Shown here: positions 53,399 through 62,070 of the stretch, piece by piece
Layout: each line of letters starts with the position of its first letter
How positions within the stretch are numbered: the first letter of the stretch is position 1
Made by a program: the position numbers and the translations under genes
DNA from: Sandaracinaceae bacterium
GTDB lineage: Bacteria; Myxococcota_A; Polyangia; Polyangiales; Sandaracinaceae
Reading direction: 5' to 3'
Assembly (NCBI GenBank): GCA_020633195.1
Contig: JACKEC010000016.1
Span: forward strand, 186,001 to 250,000
Length of the DNA: 64,000 bases
Notes under the pieces: model-generated
Seen by the model: the letters and a program-made list of their open reading frames with translations, nothing else
The model's database searches: none
Told to the model about the DNA's origin: nothing

Positions 53399-53956
53399 AT
53401 GGACCTCACCTCGGACCGCCCGAAGTTCCGCTCCACCACCATCGTCGCGGTGCGCCGTGGGGATCACGCCGCCATGGCCGGCGATGGTCAGGTCTCGCTG
53501 GGCCAGACGGTCATGAAGGGCCACGCCCGGAAGGTGCGTCGGATCGCCGGCGGATCGGTCGTCGCGGGCTTCGCCGGCGCCTCCGCGGACGCGTTCGCGC
53601 TGCTCGATCGGTTCGAGTCGAAGCTCAAGGAGTTCTCGGGCAGCCTCCCGCGCGCGGCGGTGGAGCTCGCGAAGGACTGGCGCACCGACCGCTACCTGCG
53701 GCGCCTCGAGGCGATGCTCATCGTGATGGACGCCAAGCACACCCTCTTGATCAGCGGGACGGGCGACGTGATCGAGCCCGACGAGGGCGTCCTCGCGATC
53801 GGCTCGGGCGGCTCCTACGCGCTCGCCGCGGCGCGCGCGATGATGCGCCACACCGACAAGTCGGCCCTCGAGATCGCGGAAGAATCGTTGCGGATCGCGT
53901 CGGAGATCTGCGTCTACACGAACGACGAGATCATCGTCGAGGAGGTCGGCTCGTGA
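53399..53956 (+). CDS. hslV: ATP-dependent protease subunit HslV
   Basis: 185 residues. The proteasome-like fold is clear: STTIVAVRRGDHAAMAGDGQVSLGQTVMKG, then VRRIAGGSVVAGFAGASADAFALLDRFE and LAIGSGGSYALAAARAM. The catalytic N-terminal Thr is T13 (after a 12-residue propeptide MDLTSDRPKFRS), one of the longer propeptides compared with proteins that simply start MTT. It forms a dodecamer capped by HslU hexamers. The stop overlaps the hslU start (GTGA), as usual for this operon. Confidence 0.95.
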   Translation: MDLTSDRPKFRSTTIVAVRRGDHAAMAGDGQVSLGQTVMKGHARKVRRIAGGSVVAGFAGASADAFALLDRFESKLKEFSGSLPRAAVELAKDWRTDRYLRRLEAMLIVMDAKHTLLISGTGDVIEPDEGVLAIGSGGSYALAAARAMMRHTDKSALEIAEESLRIASEICVYTNDEIIVEEVGS

Positions 53957-55395
53957 CCCAGGAAGCGCAGCCGGCGGGCACGTTGACCCCGCGCGAGATC
54001 GTCGCGGAGCTCGACCGCTACATCGTCGGTCAGGACAAGGCCAAGCGCGCGGTCGCGGTCGCGCTGCGCAACCGCTGGCGTCGTCAGCACGTCGAGCCGC
54101 CCGACCTGCGCGACGAGATCGCGCCGAAGAACATCATCATGATCGGGCCGACCGGCGTCGGTAAGACGGAGATCGCGCGCCGCCTCGCGAAGCTCGCGAA
54201 CGCGCCCTTCATCAAGGTCGAGGCGAGCAAGTTCACCGAGGTCGGCTACGTCGGCCGCGACGTCGAGGCGATGATCCGCGACCTCGTCGAGATCGCCGTG
54301 GCGCTCGTCCGCAAGGAGGAGGTCGATCGCGTCGAGGTCCGCGCCAAGGAGAACGCGGAGGACCGGCTCGTCGAGCTCCTCGCGCGCGCGCAGGAGCCGG
54401 CTCCCGCGGCGCCCGTGGCCACGACGGGGGGCGCGCAGCGGTCGGGCCAGATGTTCGGCCCGTTCTTCGTGCCCGGGGCGAACACCCCCGCCCAGCCGGC
54501 GCCGCCGGCGGCGCGGCTCGACGAGCTGCGCGAGAAGCTGAAGAAGGGCGAGCTCGACGAGGAGGAGATCGAGCTCGACGTCGACGACAACGCGTCTCCC
54601 TTCATGCAGATCTTCGGGGCGCACGGCATGGAGGAGATGGAGGTCAACCTCCGCGACATGCTCGGCCAGCTCCCCGGCTTCAAGGGCAAGAAGAAGCGCC
54701 GTCGCCTCAAGGTCCCGCAGGCGCGCAAGATCCTCGAGGCCCAGGAGGCGGAGAAGCTCGTCGACATGGATCGGGTGCACCGCAACGCGCTCGAGCGCAC
54801 GCAGAACTCCGGGATCGTGTTCCTCGACGAGATCGACAAGGTCGCGGGCCGCCAGAAGGCGAACAGCGGCCCCGACGTGTCCCGCGAGGGCGTGCAACGC
54901 GACTTGCTGCCCATCGTCGAGGGCAGCACCGTCAGCACCAAGTACGGCCCGGTCAAGACCGACCACATCCTCTTCATCGCCGCGGGCGCGTTCCACGTCG
55001 CCGAGGTCAGCGACCTGATCCCCGAGCTGCAGGGGCGCTTCCCCATCCGGGTCGAGCTCCACTCGCTCGAGAAGAAGGACCTGATCCGCATCCTCACCGA
55101 GCCGCGGACCTCGCTGACCCGCCAGTACCAAGCGCTGCTCGCTACCGAGGGCCTCCGGCTCGAGTTCAAGGACGACTCGATCGACGCGCTCGCCGAGTAC
55201 GCGCAGGAGGCGAACCGCCGCAACGAGAACATCGGCGCTCGCCGCCTGCACACGGTGCTCGAGGCGCTGCTCGAGGAGATCAGCTTCAGCGCGCCGGAGA
55301 TGACGGAGGACCGCCTCGTGATCGACGCGGCGATGGTCCGCTCGGTGCTCGCGCCGATCCTCGAGGACCAGGAGCTGGGCAAGTACATCCTCTAG
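53953..55395 (+). CDS. hslU: ATP-dependent protease ATPase subunit HslU
   Basis: 480 residues, longer than the usual 440-450 because of an Ala/Pro-rich insertion in the I-domain (about 150-185). Motifs: VGQDKAKRAVAVALRNRWRR, Walker A GPTGVGKTE (K71), VGYVGRDVEAMIRDL (pore loop), Walker B GIVFLDEIDK, sensor-type RFPIRVEL and NIGARRLHTVLE. It ends in ELGKYIL, the C-terminal tail that docks into HslV. It unfolds substrates for HslV. A hairpin terminator starts at its stop codon. Confidence 0.96.
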   Translation: MTQEAQPAGTLTPREIVAELDRYIVGQDKAKRAVAVALRNRWRRQHVEPPDLRDEIAPKNIIMIGPTGVGKTEIARRLAKLANAPFIKVEASKFTEVGYVGRDVEAMIRDLVEIAVALVRKEEVDRVEVRAKENAEDRLVELLARAQEPAPAAPVATTGGAQRSGQMFGPFFVPGANTPAQPAPPAARLDELREKLKKGELDEEEIELDVDDNASPFMQIFGAHGMEEMEVNLRDMLGQLPGFKGKKKRRRLKVPQARKILEAQEAEKLVDMDRVHRNALERTQNSGIVFLDEIDKVAGRQKANSGPDVSREGVQRDLLPIVEGSTVSTKYGPVKTDHILFIAAGAFHVAEVSDLIPELQGRFPIRVELHSLEKKDLIRILTEPRTSLTRQYQALLATEGLRLEFKDDSIDALAEYAQEANRRNENIGARRLHTVLEALLEEISFSAPEMTEDRLVIDAAMVRSVLAPILEDQELGKYIL

Positions 55396-55417
55396 CGGGG
55401 CGCCGAGCGCCCCGCTA
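55393..55417 (+). terminator. Hairpin terminator after hslU
   Basis: TAGCGGGGCG pairs perfectly with CGCCCCGCTA around a five-base loop (CCGAG). The left arm includes the hslU stop codon. There is no U-tract; the following DNA is a C-rich hexanucleotide repeat. Confidence 0.65.
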
Positions 55418-55423
55418 CCCCTG

Positions 55424-55463
55424 CCCGTGCCCGTGCCCGTGCCCGTGCCCGTGCCCGTGCCCT
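55424..55463 (+). repeat. CCCGTG hexanucleotide microsatellite
   Basis: Six to seven near-perfect tandem copies of CCCGTG directly after the hslU terminator, fading into CCCTTGCCC. It lies in the 125-base non-coding gap before the next gene's end; no ORF with a start uses it. Confidence 0.8.
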
Positions 55464-55520
55464 TGCCCGAGCTACCCGTGCCCCCGCGACCCGCGCCCCG
55501 CAACCCGCCTCCGACAGCCG

Positions 55521-56216
55521 TCACCCCCCACAGCGCGGCGTCGTGCTCGCCTCCTCGCAGACCCCGTCGCCACACACGAAGCTGCGGCAGTCGAAGACGT
55601 CCTCGCACGGCTCGCCGACCTCGAGCGGCGCGCCGCAGACCGTGGCGCCGGACCCGTCGCCCCGACACGTGAGACCGGGCGGGCACGCGCTGTCGTGACG
55701 CACGCAGGCCTCCCCCGCCTCGAGGTGCGCCTCGCAGGTCCCGACGGTGTCGCCCCAGGCGACGCGACACCACCCGTGGTCCGCGCATTCGAGCGGGCTC
55801 TCGCACTCGCCCCCCGGCTCGACGAGGCCGACGAGCACCTCGCCGCACGGCTCACCTCGGTCGAGGAACCCGCGCCGCGCCCACACGTCGCAGGACAGCT
55901 CCTCGAAGTCGCGCAAGCACGCGTCGGCCGCGACGGGATCGAAGCGGATCCGTCCGGCCGCGATGGCCTCCGAGATGTCGTCGCCGCCGACCCGCGGCAT
56001 GGCCTCGCACGACGCCACGTCGGCGGCCGGGGGATCGCCGAGCCAGCTCTGCGAGGCCCGCTCCTCGGCCGTGCAGCAGTCGAAGTAGTGCTGGCAGGCG
56101 GCCCCTTGCGTGTCGAGGAGGTAGCCCTCGTAGTCGGCCGCGGGGCTCCCCGGATCACAGCCTCCGGCGAGGGTGACGACGAGGACGGTGAGCGCTCTCA
56201 GTGGGGTGTTGTTCAT
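55521..56216 (-). CDS. Cys-rich secreted lipoprotein
   Basis: 231 residues from the ATG at 56216. Signal peptide with lipobox LAGGC. Residues about 30-130 have HYFDCCTAEERA and scattered Cys; residues 130-230 contain repeated CxxxxxCAxxGxC units (PCGEVLVGLVEPGGECESPLEC is split here by linkers; DHGWCRV; CPPGLTCRGDG; DVFDCRSFVCGDGVC), similar to dickkopf/Cys-rich modules of other myxobacterial lipoproteins. Role unknown. It lies immediately after the hsl terminator, convergent with hslU. Confidence 0.72.
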   Translation of the reverse strand: MNNTPLRALTVLVVTLAGGCDPGSPAADYEGYLLDTQGAACQHYFDCCTAEERASQSWLGDPPAADVASCEAMPRVGGDDISEAIAAGRIRFDPVAADACLRDFEELSCDVWARRGFLDRGEPCGEVLVGLVEPGGECESPLECADHGWCRVAWGDTVGTCEAHLEAGEACVRHDSACPPGLTCRGDGSGATVCGAPLEVGEPCEDVFDCRSFVCGDGVCEEASTTPRCGG

Positions 56217-56427
56217 GGGACGCCGGCTGTGCACGGTGGGTGCCAACCGGGCGCGTAGCCGCGGTCCGGGCCCGTCGCCACGCGACACGACGATTTGCTC
56301 CACTGGGCGTGGCTGGTTTCGTCACAGGGTCCAGCGACTCGGGTCTCTGGCTCGCTGCGCGAGCCCGGCGAGGGGAGGTCCCCGCTGAGATCCTCCGACG
56401 CTTCGCGTCGTCGGACTCGAGGTCTGT
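56217..56427. other. Non-coding upstream exon of a group II intron, hairpin-rich
   Basis: 211 bases between the lipoprotein start and the intron. A 23-base stretch beginning CTGAGATCCTCC (56385-56407) is repeated exactly at 58504-58526, beyond the intron. Within it CGACGC-TTC-GCGTCG (56396-56410) forms a small hairpin that ends 17 bases before the intron. Some bacterial group II introns (IIC) insert after such terminator-like hairpins. No gene is seen here. Confidence 0.5.
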
Positions 56428-57011
56428 GTGCGCCAGGCAAGCCTGGAGGAGGAGGATGTGGTGGACGGGTAAACATCGCTGAAACCTCCTGTGGCGCCTG
56501 GCGGTGAGAAGTCGTGCCGCCCGGTAGAGGTTGATCACCAGCCGGAAGCGAGTCTTGCGTGACCGTCCGTGAGGCCGGCCGCGAAGCGTAGACAGCGAGC
56601 ATGTGGGCCGTGTGATGGAGCCCCGAAAGTGAGCAAGCGTGGAGGCCGACGCCGTACAGACTGCGGAAGGCCGCGCCGGAGCACCCGAGGATCATGGGCG
56701 CCGAGGCTCCACCGGGGTCGAAGAGCAGGGCACGCGCGCGGAGGCGCCCCAGGAACCTGGGAGATCTCGTCGTCTCCTCGTCCTGATGCGGAACCGGGCA
56801 AGCCGCACCCGAAGCCCGAGGCCTGAGCGCGGCGCACGCCACGCGCGCAGGAGCCGACAGGAACACGAACCATGGCGAGCAGACGAGGCACCGCGGGCGA
56901 AGAAACGAAGCGCCGCGGGATGGATGGCGAGAAGTCGGAGACGCGAACGGTACCGACGATGCCGGGGAACTCGCCCCACGAGGACCCGGCGGAGGAAAGA
57001 GCGTCCGGCTC

Positions 57012-58368
57012 ATGGAACCGAACGAGGGAACGATGTCGGAGTCACTGAACTCCGGGAGCATCTCGACGAGACTCGAACGGGTAGCGGAGCTCGCGAGGAA
57101 GCATCCCGAGCGGGCCTTCATGTCGCTGCATCACGTGATCGACGTGGAGTGGCTGCGTGAAGCGTACCGGCGCACTCGTAAGGACGCGGCGGTGGGTGTG
57201 GACGGGCAGTCGGCGGAGGAGTACGCGCGGAACCTCGAGGGGAACCTCGAGGCGCTTCGCGATCGCTTCCGTACGGGCGCGTACCGAGCCCCCCGGTGCG
57301 GCGAGTGCACATCCCGAAGGCGACGGGCGCACGCGCCCGATCGGCGTCCGACGTTTGAGGACAAGATCCTCCAGCGTGCGGTCGCGATGCTGTTGGAAGC
57401 GATCTACGAGCAGGATTTCCATCCGGGCTCGTACGGCTTCCGACCGGGACGGAACGCCCATGATGCGCTCGACGCGCTGTGGAAGGGTGTCATGTCGACC
57501 GGGGGCGGTTGGGTGTTGGAAGTCGACATCCAAAGCTTCTTCGACACGCTCGACCACGGTGCGCTGCGCAGCTTCCTCGACAAGCGGGTGACGGACGGCG
57601 TGATCCGCCGTGCGATCGACAAGTGGCTGAAGGCGGGTGTGCTGGAAGCGGGGGCGGTGACGCACCCGGAGGTCGGCACACCTCAAGGCGGAGTGATCTC
57701 ACCGCTCCTGGCGAACGTGTACCTGCACGAAGTGCTCGACCGGTGGTTCGAGACGGACGTGAAGCCGCGGCTGCGAGGCCGCGCTCAGCTCGTCCGGTAC
57801 GCGGACGACTTCGTCCTTGCCTTCGCGCTCGAAGCGGACGCCCGGCGCGTGATGGCCGTCCTCCCGAAGCGATTCGGGAAGTACGGCTCACCCTGCACCC
57901 GACAAGACGCGCCTCGTGAAGTTCACGAGACCGCGAACCGGTGGGGGTGGAGGGAGGGGGAGCAGGGCAGCTTCGAGCTGCTCGGCTTCAACCATCACTG
58001 GGCCTCGCTCCCGGAAGGGGAACTGGTTCGTGCAGCAGACCACGATGCGCTCGCGCTTCACGCGAGCGCTCGCGGCCATACGCGAGTGGTGTCGGAAGCA
58101 CCGACACCGCCCGATCGCCGAGCAATGGAAGGCGCTCGGGCACAAGCTCCGAGGGCACTACGGGTACTACGGCATCACCGGGAACTCAGGAGGCCCTCAG
58201 TCGCTTCGCGTACGAGAGGTGGCGCGGGTCTGGCGAAAGTGGCTCTCGCGGCGATCGCAGCGGCGAGCCATGACCTGGGACCGCTTCAACCTCCTGCTCG
58301 CCCGCTACCCGCTGCCGCCACCACGCGTCGTGCACAGCGCGCTCGGGCCGAACGCAGTGAGCCCATGA
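57012..58368 (+). pseudogene. ltrA: Group II intron reverse transcriptase/maturase, frameshifted
   Basis: The protein can be traced in pieces. Frame 1: LHHVIDVEWLREAYRRTRKD, then AVGVDGQSAEEYARNLEG. The RPIGV block needs another frame. Frame 1 again: TFEDKILQRAVAMLLEAIYE, GSYGFRPGRNAHDAL, EVDIQSFFDTLDH, VGTPQGGVISPLLANVYLHEVL and catalytic LVRYADDFVLAF. After 57890 further shifts lead into GNWFVQQTTMRSRFTRAL and the domain X part KALGHKLRGHYGYYGITGN, ending VHSALGPNAVSP. Missing single bases fall in runs: CCCCCC at 57289-57294, GCGAC near 57320, GTCCG near 57346, CGGCT near 57893 and CCCG near 57899. No endonuclease domain follows. Confidence 0.85.
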
Positions 58369-58374
58369 ACCGAG

Positions 58375-58407
58375 GAGCCGGATGCGGTAGTCCCGCACGT
58401 CCGGATC
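58375..58407 (+). ncRNA. Group II intron domain V
   Basis: GAGCCGGATGCGG, a TAGT-type cap, CCGCACGTCCGGATC: the 33-base hairpin with the AGC catalytic triad at 58376-58378 and the two-base bulge expected in the right arm. Its sequence agrees closely with known bacterial domain V hairpins. Confidence 0.85.
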
Positions 58408-58450
58408 TGTGGGAGCGGCGGGGGGCGACCCCCGCCGCGACCCGACCGAT

Positions 58451-58469
58451 AAATCGCCTCCGGCGATTT
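58451..58469. terminator. Perfect hairpin in downstream exon
   Basis: AAATCGCC-TCC-GGCGATTT, eight-base perfect stem immediately after the intron, with AT-rich outer arms that could act as a terminator for the minus-strand lipoprotein gene ending at 58537. The remaining bases up to 58536 hold the second copy of the 23-base exon repeat and no gene. Confidence 0.5.
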
Positions 58470-58536
58470 CTCTCCGGCGAGGGGCAAGCCCTCGCGCTCC
58501 CCACTGAGATCCTCCGACGCTTCGCGCCCTCGGGAC

Positions 58537-59061
58537 TCAGCCCTCCGCGATGCCCGCGAGGCTGGGGCACGTCTCGACCAGCGCGGTGCACTCGGGAGGC
58601 GCGGTGAGCGTCGCGCTCGCGTCGCGGATCGCGGCCGGGTCGCCAGCGATCGAGCAGTCGATCGCGTCGAGCTGGTCCTTCTGGTCGCCGATCCTCGCGG
58701 TCAGGCACGACTCGACCTCGGAGACGCGCGCCGTGCAGGTCGGGTCGTTCGTGACGCCGCTGCAGTCACTCCGACGGAAACTGAGCGGTCCGCTCGGCGG
58801 GGAGCTCAAGCAGGCCTCGTACGAGGTCTGACAATCGCTCGGGCTCGTCGTCGACTCGAGCGCCTGGAGGTAGCAATTGGTCTGGTCGATCTGCGCCGGC
58901 GGGAACGTGCTCTGGACGTAGTCGTTCAGGCTCTCGCAGGCGGTCATCGCCTCCGCGGGCGTCAGCGTCGAGAAGGGCTTCGAGCCATCGACGCCCGACG
59001 AGAACCCGGAGCTGCAAGCGGACGCGAGGAGCGCGGCGGTGAGGACGATCCAGAGGCGCAT
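58537..59061 (-). CDS. Secreted lipoprotein with conserved Cys pairs
   Basis: 174 residues from the ATG at 59061; lipobox LLASAC (Cys near 16). The mature part is helical with eight Cys spaced as pairs (MTACESLNDYVQ; TNCYLQAL; CQTSYEACLSS; DCSGVTNDPTC; ESCLTARIG; IDCSIAG; PECTALVETCPSL), like a class of small helical myxobacterial lipoproteins. No function known. It is divergent from the ankyrin-repeat gene, 67 bases apart. Confidence 0.72.
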   Translation of the reverse strand: MRLWIVLTAALLASACSSGFSSGVDGSKPFSTLTPAEAMTACESLNDYVQSTFPPAQIDQTNCYLQALESTTSPSDCQTSYEACLSSPPSGPLSFRRSDCSGVTNDPTCTARVSEVESCLTARIGDQKDQLDAIDCSIAGDPAAIRDASATLTAPPECTALVETCPSLAGIAEG

Positions 59062-59128
59062 GCGCTCAGACTGCCACCGTCGACCCCCAACCCGCGAGCC
59101 GCCTCGCGATAAGCTCGATCGAGCGCTC

Positions 59129-59797
59129 ATGGCGAACCCGCCGATCTTCTACCCGACGTTCCACGGACAGGTGCCGCAGGTCCGCGCGATCCTGCGCGCC
59201 GATCCGACCGCGCTGCACGCGCGCGACGCCAAGGACCTCACGCCGCTCCACGTCGCCGCGAAGCGTGGCCAGGCGGCGGTGGCGGAGCTGCTCCTCGCCC
59301 AGGGGGCGGACGTTCACGGGCCGACGCACGGCGGCGGGTGGACCCCGATCGTACACGCCGCCTACCGCGGGCACCTCGAGGTCGTCCGGCTCTTGATCGA
59401 GCGCGGCGCCGACGTCACGGAGGCGGGGGGCGATCCGATCCACTTCGCGGGTCAGCGCGGACACCGCGCGGTGTGCAAGCTCCTCGTCGAGCACGGGGCC
59501 ATCGACGCGCTCGTCGGTGAAGACGGGGACGCGCGGGCGCTCTTTCGCGCGGCGCACTCCTTCGACGCCGAGGGGGTCGACGCCCAGCTCGCAGCGACCC
59601 CTTCGCTCGTCGATCGCCGCGATGCTCGCGGGCGGAGCGCCTTGCACGAGGTCTGCACGTACGGCGATCTCGCCACGGCCAAGGTCCTCCTCGCGCGAGG
59701 CGCCGATCGGACCCTCGTCGACGCGAACGGCGAGACGCCGCTCGACCGCGCCGAGCGCCATCGCAAGCGACGCCTGGTCGCGCTGCTGCGCCGATAG
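59129..59797 (+). CDS. Ankyrin-repeat protein
   Basis: 222 residues from the ATG at 59129 (TAAGCT 13 bases upstream). Five to six ankyrin repeats are visible, for example DLTPLHVAAKRGQAAVAELLLAQGAD and WTPIVHAAYRGHLEVVRLLIERGAD, GRSALHEVCTYGDLATAKVLLARGAD; one central repeat (DARALFRAAHSFDAEGVDAQL) is degenerate. No signal peptide, so cytoplasmic protein binding is likely. It precedes the SUMF1-domain gene by 40 bases on the same strand. Confidence 0.9.
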   Translation: MANPPIFYPTFHGQVPQVRAILRADPTALHARDAKDLTPLHVAAKRGQAAVAELLLAQGADVHGPTHGGGWTPIVHAAYRGHLEVVRLLIERGADVTEAGGDPIHFAGQRGHRAVCKLLVEHGAIDALVGEDGDARALFRAAHSFDAEGVDAQLAATPSLVDRRDARGRSALHEVCTYGDLATAKVLLARGADRTLVDANGETPLDRAERHRKRRLVALLRR

Positions 59798-59837
59798 CTC
59801 ACCACGAGCCGCTCGCGCGCCGAGGTAAGCTCCCGCG

Positions 59838-61508
59838 ATGGCGCTCCCGGAGCTCGACGAAGAGGTGACCCTCGACGGGGTGACCCGCACGCTCCGCGAG
59901 CTCGTGATCCATCACGCGCGGACGCTCCCGAGCGACGCGCGCGTCCGCGAGGCGGCGGTGATCCTCCTCCGCGGAGGCCAGCACAACCTCGTGCCGGGGG
60001 CGATGTGGTTGGAGCTCGCGGACCAGCTCGGGGGCGCGGGCTGGACGGAGGGGCGGATCGCGGGGCTCGCGGTGGCCTGCTTCGTGGATCGAACGCGGAC
60101 CCTGCAGGCGCCCCCGCCGGGGGTCGCGGCGGCGCTGATAGCGCGCGCCGCCGAGGTCGAGCGTGCGTCGATCCGCGAGGCGCTCGAGGTCCTCCCGTCC
60201 ACGCCGCAGCGTGACGTCATGGTGCTCACCTGCGCGATCCACGAGCCGCGCGTGTCCGCCGCGGCGCTCTGGGCCCTGACGGATCCCCTCGCGAACGCTC
60301 AGCTCGACGCGGTCCTCGGCGTCGACGTGCTGCGCGCGCTCTACGCCCGCCTCGAGCCCGAGCAGCGCGCGGAGCTGTTCCTGCGCACGTGCTCGATCGA
60401 GCCGCTCCACGCGCGCAACTCGCAAGAAGTCTTGCGGTTCGTGTTCGACCTGGTGCCCCTGACGGACGCAGTGGTGGAGCGCGCGATGGCGCTGCGCGCG
60501 CTCCTCACGCCGCGGGAGGACCTCGCCGCGCGGCGCGCCTGGCTCGAGGCGCGGGAGGTGATGCTCCCGGGCGACGACGGGCTGACCGCGGCCATCCGAC
60601 CGTCGCTGCGCGTGACCCTCGAGCACCTGGACGACGAGCGCCTCGCGGAGCGGCTCGGGCCCGTCGCGGAGGCGGCCTGCGCGCGCCGGATCGAGGTCGC
60701 AGGCGCGCCGGAGCTCGGCTCGCTCGAGGCCTGGCGAGCCGCCTCGGACGCGCGGCGCGCCGAGATCACGGCGGCGGTGTGCGCGGCGCTCTGCGCCGAG
60801 GTCGGCAAGGCGAGCGCCTTCCGCGTCGACGGCGCCACGATCGCTCCCGCGAAGGGCAAGCTCCGGCTCGCCCTCGTGCCCGGCGGGCGCTTTCGACGCG
60901 GGCTGTCGGAGCGCGAGGAGGCGCGCCTGCGCGAGCTCGCCGAGGCGCGTCGAGGCCAGCCCAACCACTTCGAGGAGCACGTCGCCTTGCTCGAGGCGGT
61001 GGGCACGATGCGGCCGGTGGTCGAGGTCGAGGTCCCGCCGCTCCTCATCGGTCAGGCCCCGGGCGATCATCGCGCGCCCGCCGCGCTGGTGCGCTGGCTC
61101 GAGAAGGGGCCGTACCGCCTGCCGACCGAGGCTGAGTGGGAGTACTGCGCCCGCGGCGGGCGCGACGGCGAGCTGACCGCGCGCGGCGACGACCCGCCCG
61201 ACGCGGCCGCTCTCGTCGCGATGAAGAAGCTGAAGGCGCGCGGCGCGAACGACCTCGGGGTCTGGGGCGTCGGCCTCCTGCCCGAGGTCTGCGCGGACCT
61301 CCACGCGCCCTCGTACGACGACGCGCCGACGGACGGATCGCCGCGCCGCGGCGCCGGCCCGCGCGTGGTCCGCGGCGGCGCCGCGCACGTCTTCCCGTGG
61401 CAGCAGGTCGGCGAGTGGCAGCTCCTGCTCAGCGCGGTCCGGTCATCGCAGCGCGAGTGGGAGACGGACCTCTTCTGTCGCCCCGTCATCGGCCTCCGGC
61501 TCCGCTGA
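59838..61508 (+). CDS. SUMF1/FGE-like domain protein with large helical N-terminus
   Basis: 556 residues (TAAGCT six bases before the ATG). Residues 1-330 are Ala/Leu-rich helices like HEAT-type repeats, with no clear family. The C-terminal 200 residues match the formylglycine-generating enzyme/SUMF1 fold: LRLALVPGGRFRRG, GPYRLPTEAEWEYCARGG, NDLGVWGVGLLPEVCAD and RVVRGGAAHVFP. The two Cys used for copper and catalysis in true FGE are not recognisable, so a non-FGE role (binding, or EgtB/PvdO-like chemistry) is more likely. No signal peptide is present, unlike most secreted SUMF1-domain proteins of myxobacteria. Confidence 0.75.
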   Translation: MALPELDEEVTLDGVTRTLRELVIHHARTLPSDARVREAAVILLRGGQHNLVPGAMWLELADQLGGAGWTEGRIAGLAVACFVDRTRTLQAPPPGVAAALIARAAEVERASIREALEVLPSTPQRDVMVLTCAIHEPRVSAAALWALTDPLANAQLDAVLGVDVLRALYARLEPEQRAELFLRTCSIEPLHARNSQEVLRFVFDLVPLTDAVVERAMALRALLTPREDLAARRAWLEAREVMLPGDDGLTAAIRPSLRVTLEHLDDERLAERLGPVAEAACARRIEVAGAPELGSLEAWRAASDARRAEITAAVCAALCAEVGKASAFRVDGATIAPAKGKLRLALVPGGRFRRGLSEREEARLRELAEARRGQPNHFEEHVALLEAVGTMRPVVEVEVPPLLIGQAPGDHRAPAALVRWLEKGPYRLPTEAEWEYCARGGRDGELTARGDDPPDAAALVAMKKLKARGANDLGVWGVGLLPEVCADLHAPSYDDAPTDGSPRRGAGPRVVRGGAAHVFPWQQVGEWQLLLSAVRSSQREWETDLFCRPVIGLRLR

Positions 61509-61894
61509 CGCGGTGCTGCGGAGGCCCGGAATCGCGCATGACGGATTCGAGTCCGCGAGCTGTCGTGTTCTCGCTGCGCGCGAGGCGGGGGCTGCGCCCC
61601 CGGCCCTCAGGATGGCGGACACGCCAGCCAAGGATGGGCCCGTGGGCTTCCTCGACCCCCAGGGGGACCCCGGTCCCCCTCGCCAGCGCCTGCGGCGCCG
61701 GCTCACCCCCTCGGCCTCCGTCTCCGGCGCTTCGCGCCTACGACGAAGGTCCGCGCTTCGCGCGGCACGGCGCGCGCGGCGCGCCGGTCGGTCGGGCCGC
61801 GCTGCGCGCGGCCACGACCTCCGGTTGTCATGGGCGGTCCTGGGTCCGCCATGCAAGACCGGCCGCCGCCCGGGTGTGCCGGAGGGGGGTCTTG
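61509..61894. other. Non-coding, palindrome-rich intergenic DNA
   Basis: 386 bases with no credible gene. It contains several GC hairpins, for example GGGGGC-TGC-GCCCCC (61587-61601) and GGCCGCGC-TGC-GCGCGGCC (61796-61814), and repeated CGCTTCGCG motifs like those flanking the group II intron. It may be a graveyard of small repeats; I see no RNA gene. Confidence 0.45.
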
Positions 61895-62055
61895 CAGCCC
61901 GTTGAAGTACTCGCTGTCGGCGCCTCGTCGACGGGACGCCGCGCCCAGCACGCCAGTCGCTCGGTCGAAATGCTTCAGCATTTCGACCTCGGCCCGGCGC
62001 GCTGGACACGACGTCGCGCTCGCCGATCCATCCGACGGAGCACTTCAACGGACTG
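61895..62055. mobile_element. 161-base MITE-like element
   Basis: CAGCCCGTTGAAGTACTC (61895-61912) and GAGCACTTCAACGGACTG (62038-62055) are terminal inverted repeats matching at 16 of 18 positions. Inside lies GGTCGAAATGCT-TC-AGCATTTCGACC (61963-61988), a perfect 12-base hairpin. There is no ORF. No clear target-site duplication was found (CTTG on the left, CTAG on the right). It could be a non-autonomous transposon or a structured RNA. Confidence 0.5.
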
Positions 62056-62070
62056 CTAGCGCGCGGACCT

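Larger units (their letters stand above)
56428..58450 (+). mobile_element. Group II intron, apparently decayed
   Basis: The 5' end GTGCGCCAGGCA (56428) fits the GUGCG consensus. About 580 bases of structured, ORF-free RNA (domains I-III) precede the reverse-transcriptase frame. Domain V (58375-58407) is GAGCCGGATGCGG...CCGCACGTCCGGATC, the standard catalytic hairpin. Domain VI follows, with GCGGCGGGGG-GCGA-CCCCCGCCGC, a GNRA-capped stem (58415-58438), and the 3' end near ACCCGACCGAT (about 58450, boundary uncertain by about ten bases). RNA parts look intact while the maturase frame is broken in several places, so mobility would need help in trans. Confidence 0.82.

Noticed and set aside
55424..55463. 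Coding repeat or phase-variation tract
   Set aside because: It lies after the hslU terminator outside any gene, so changes in copy number would not shift a reading frame.
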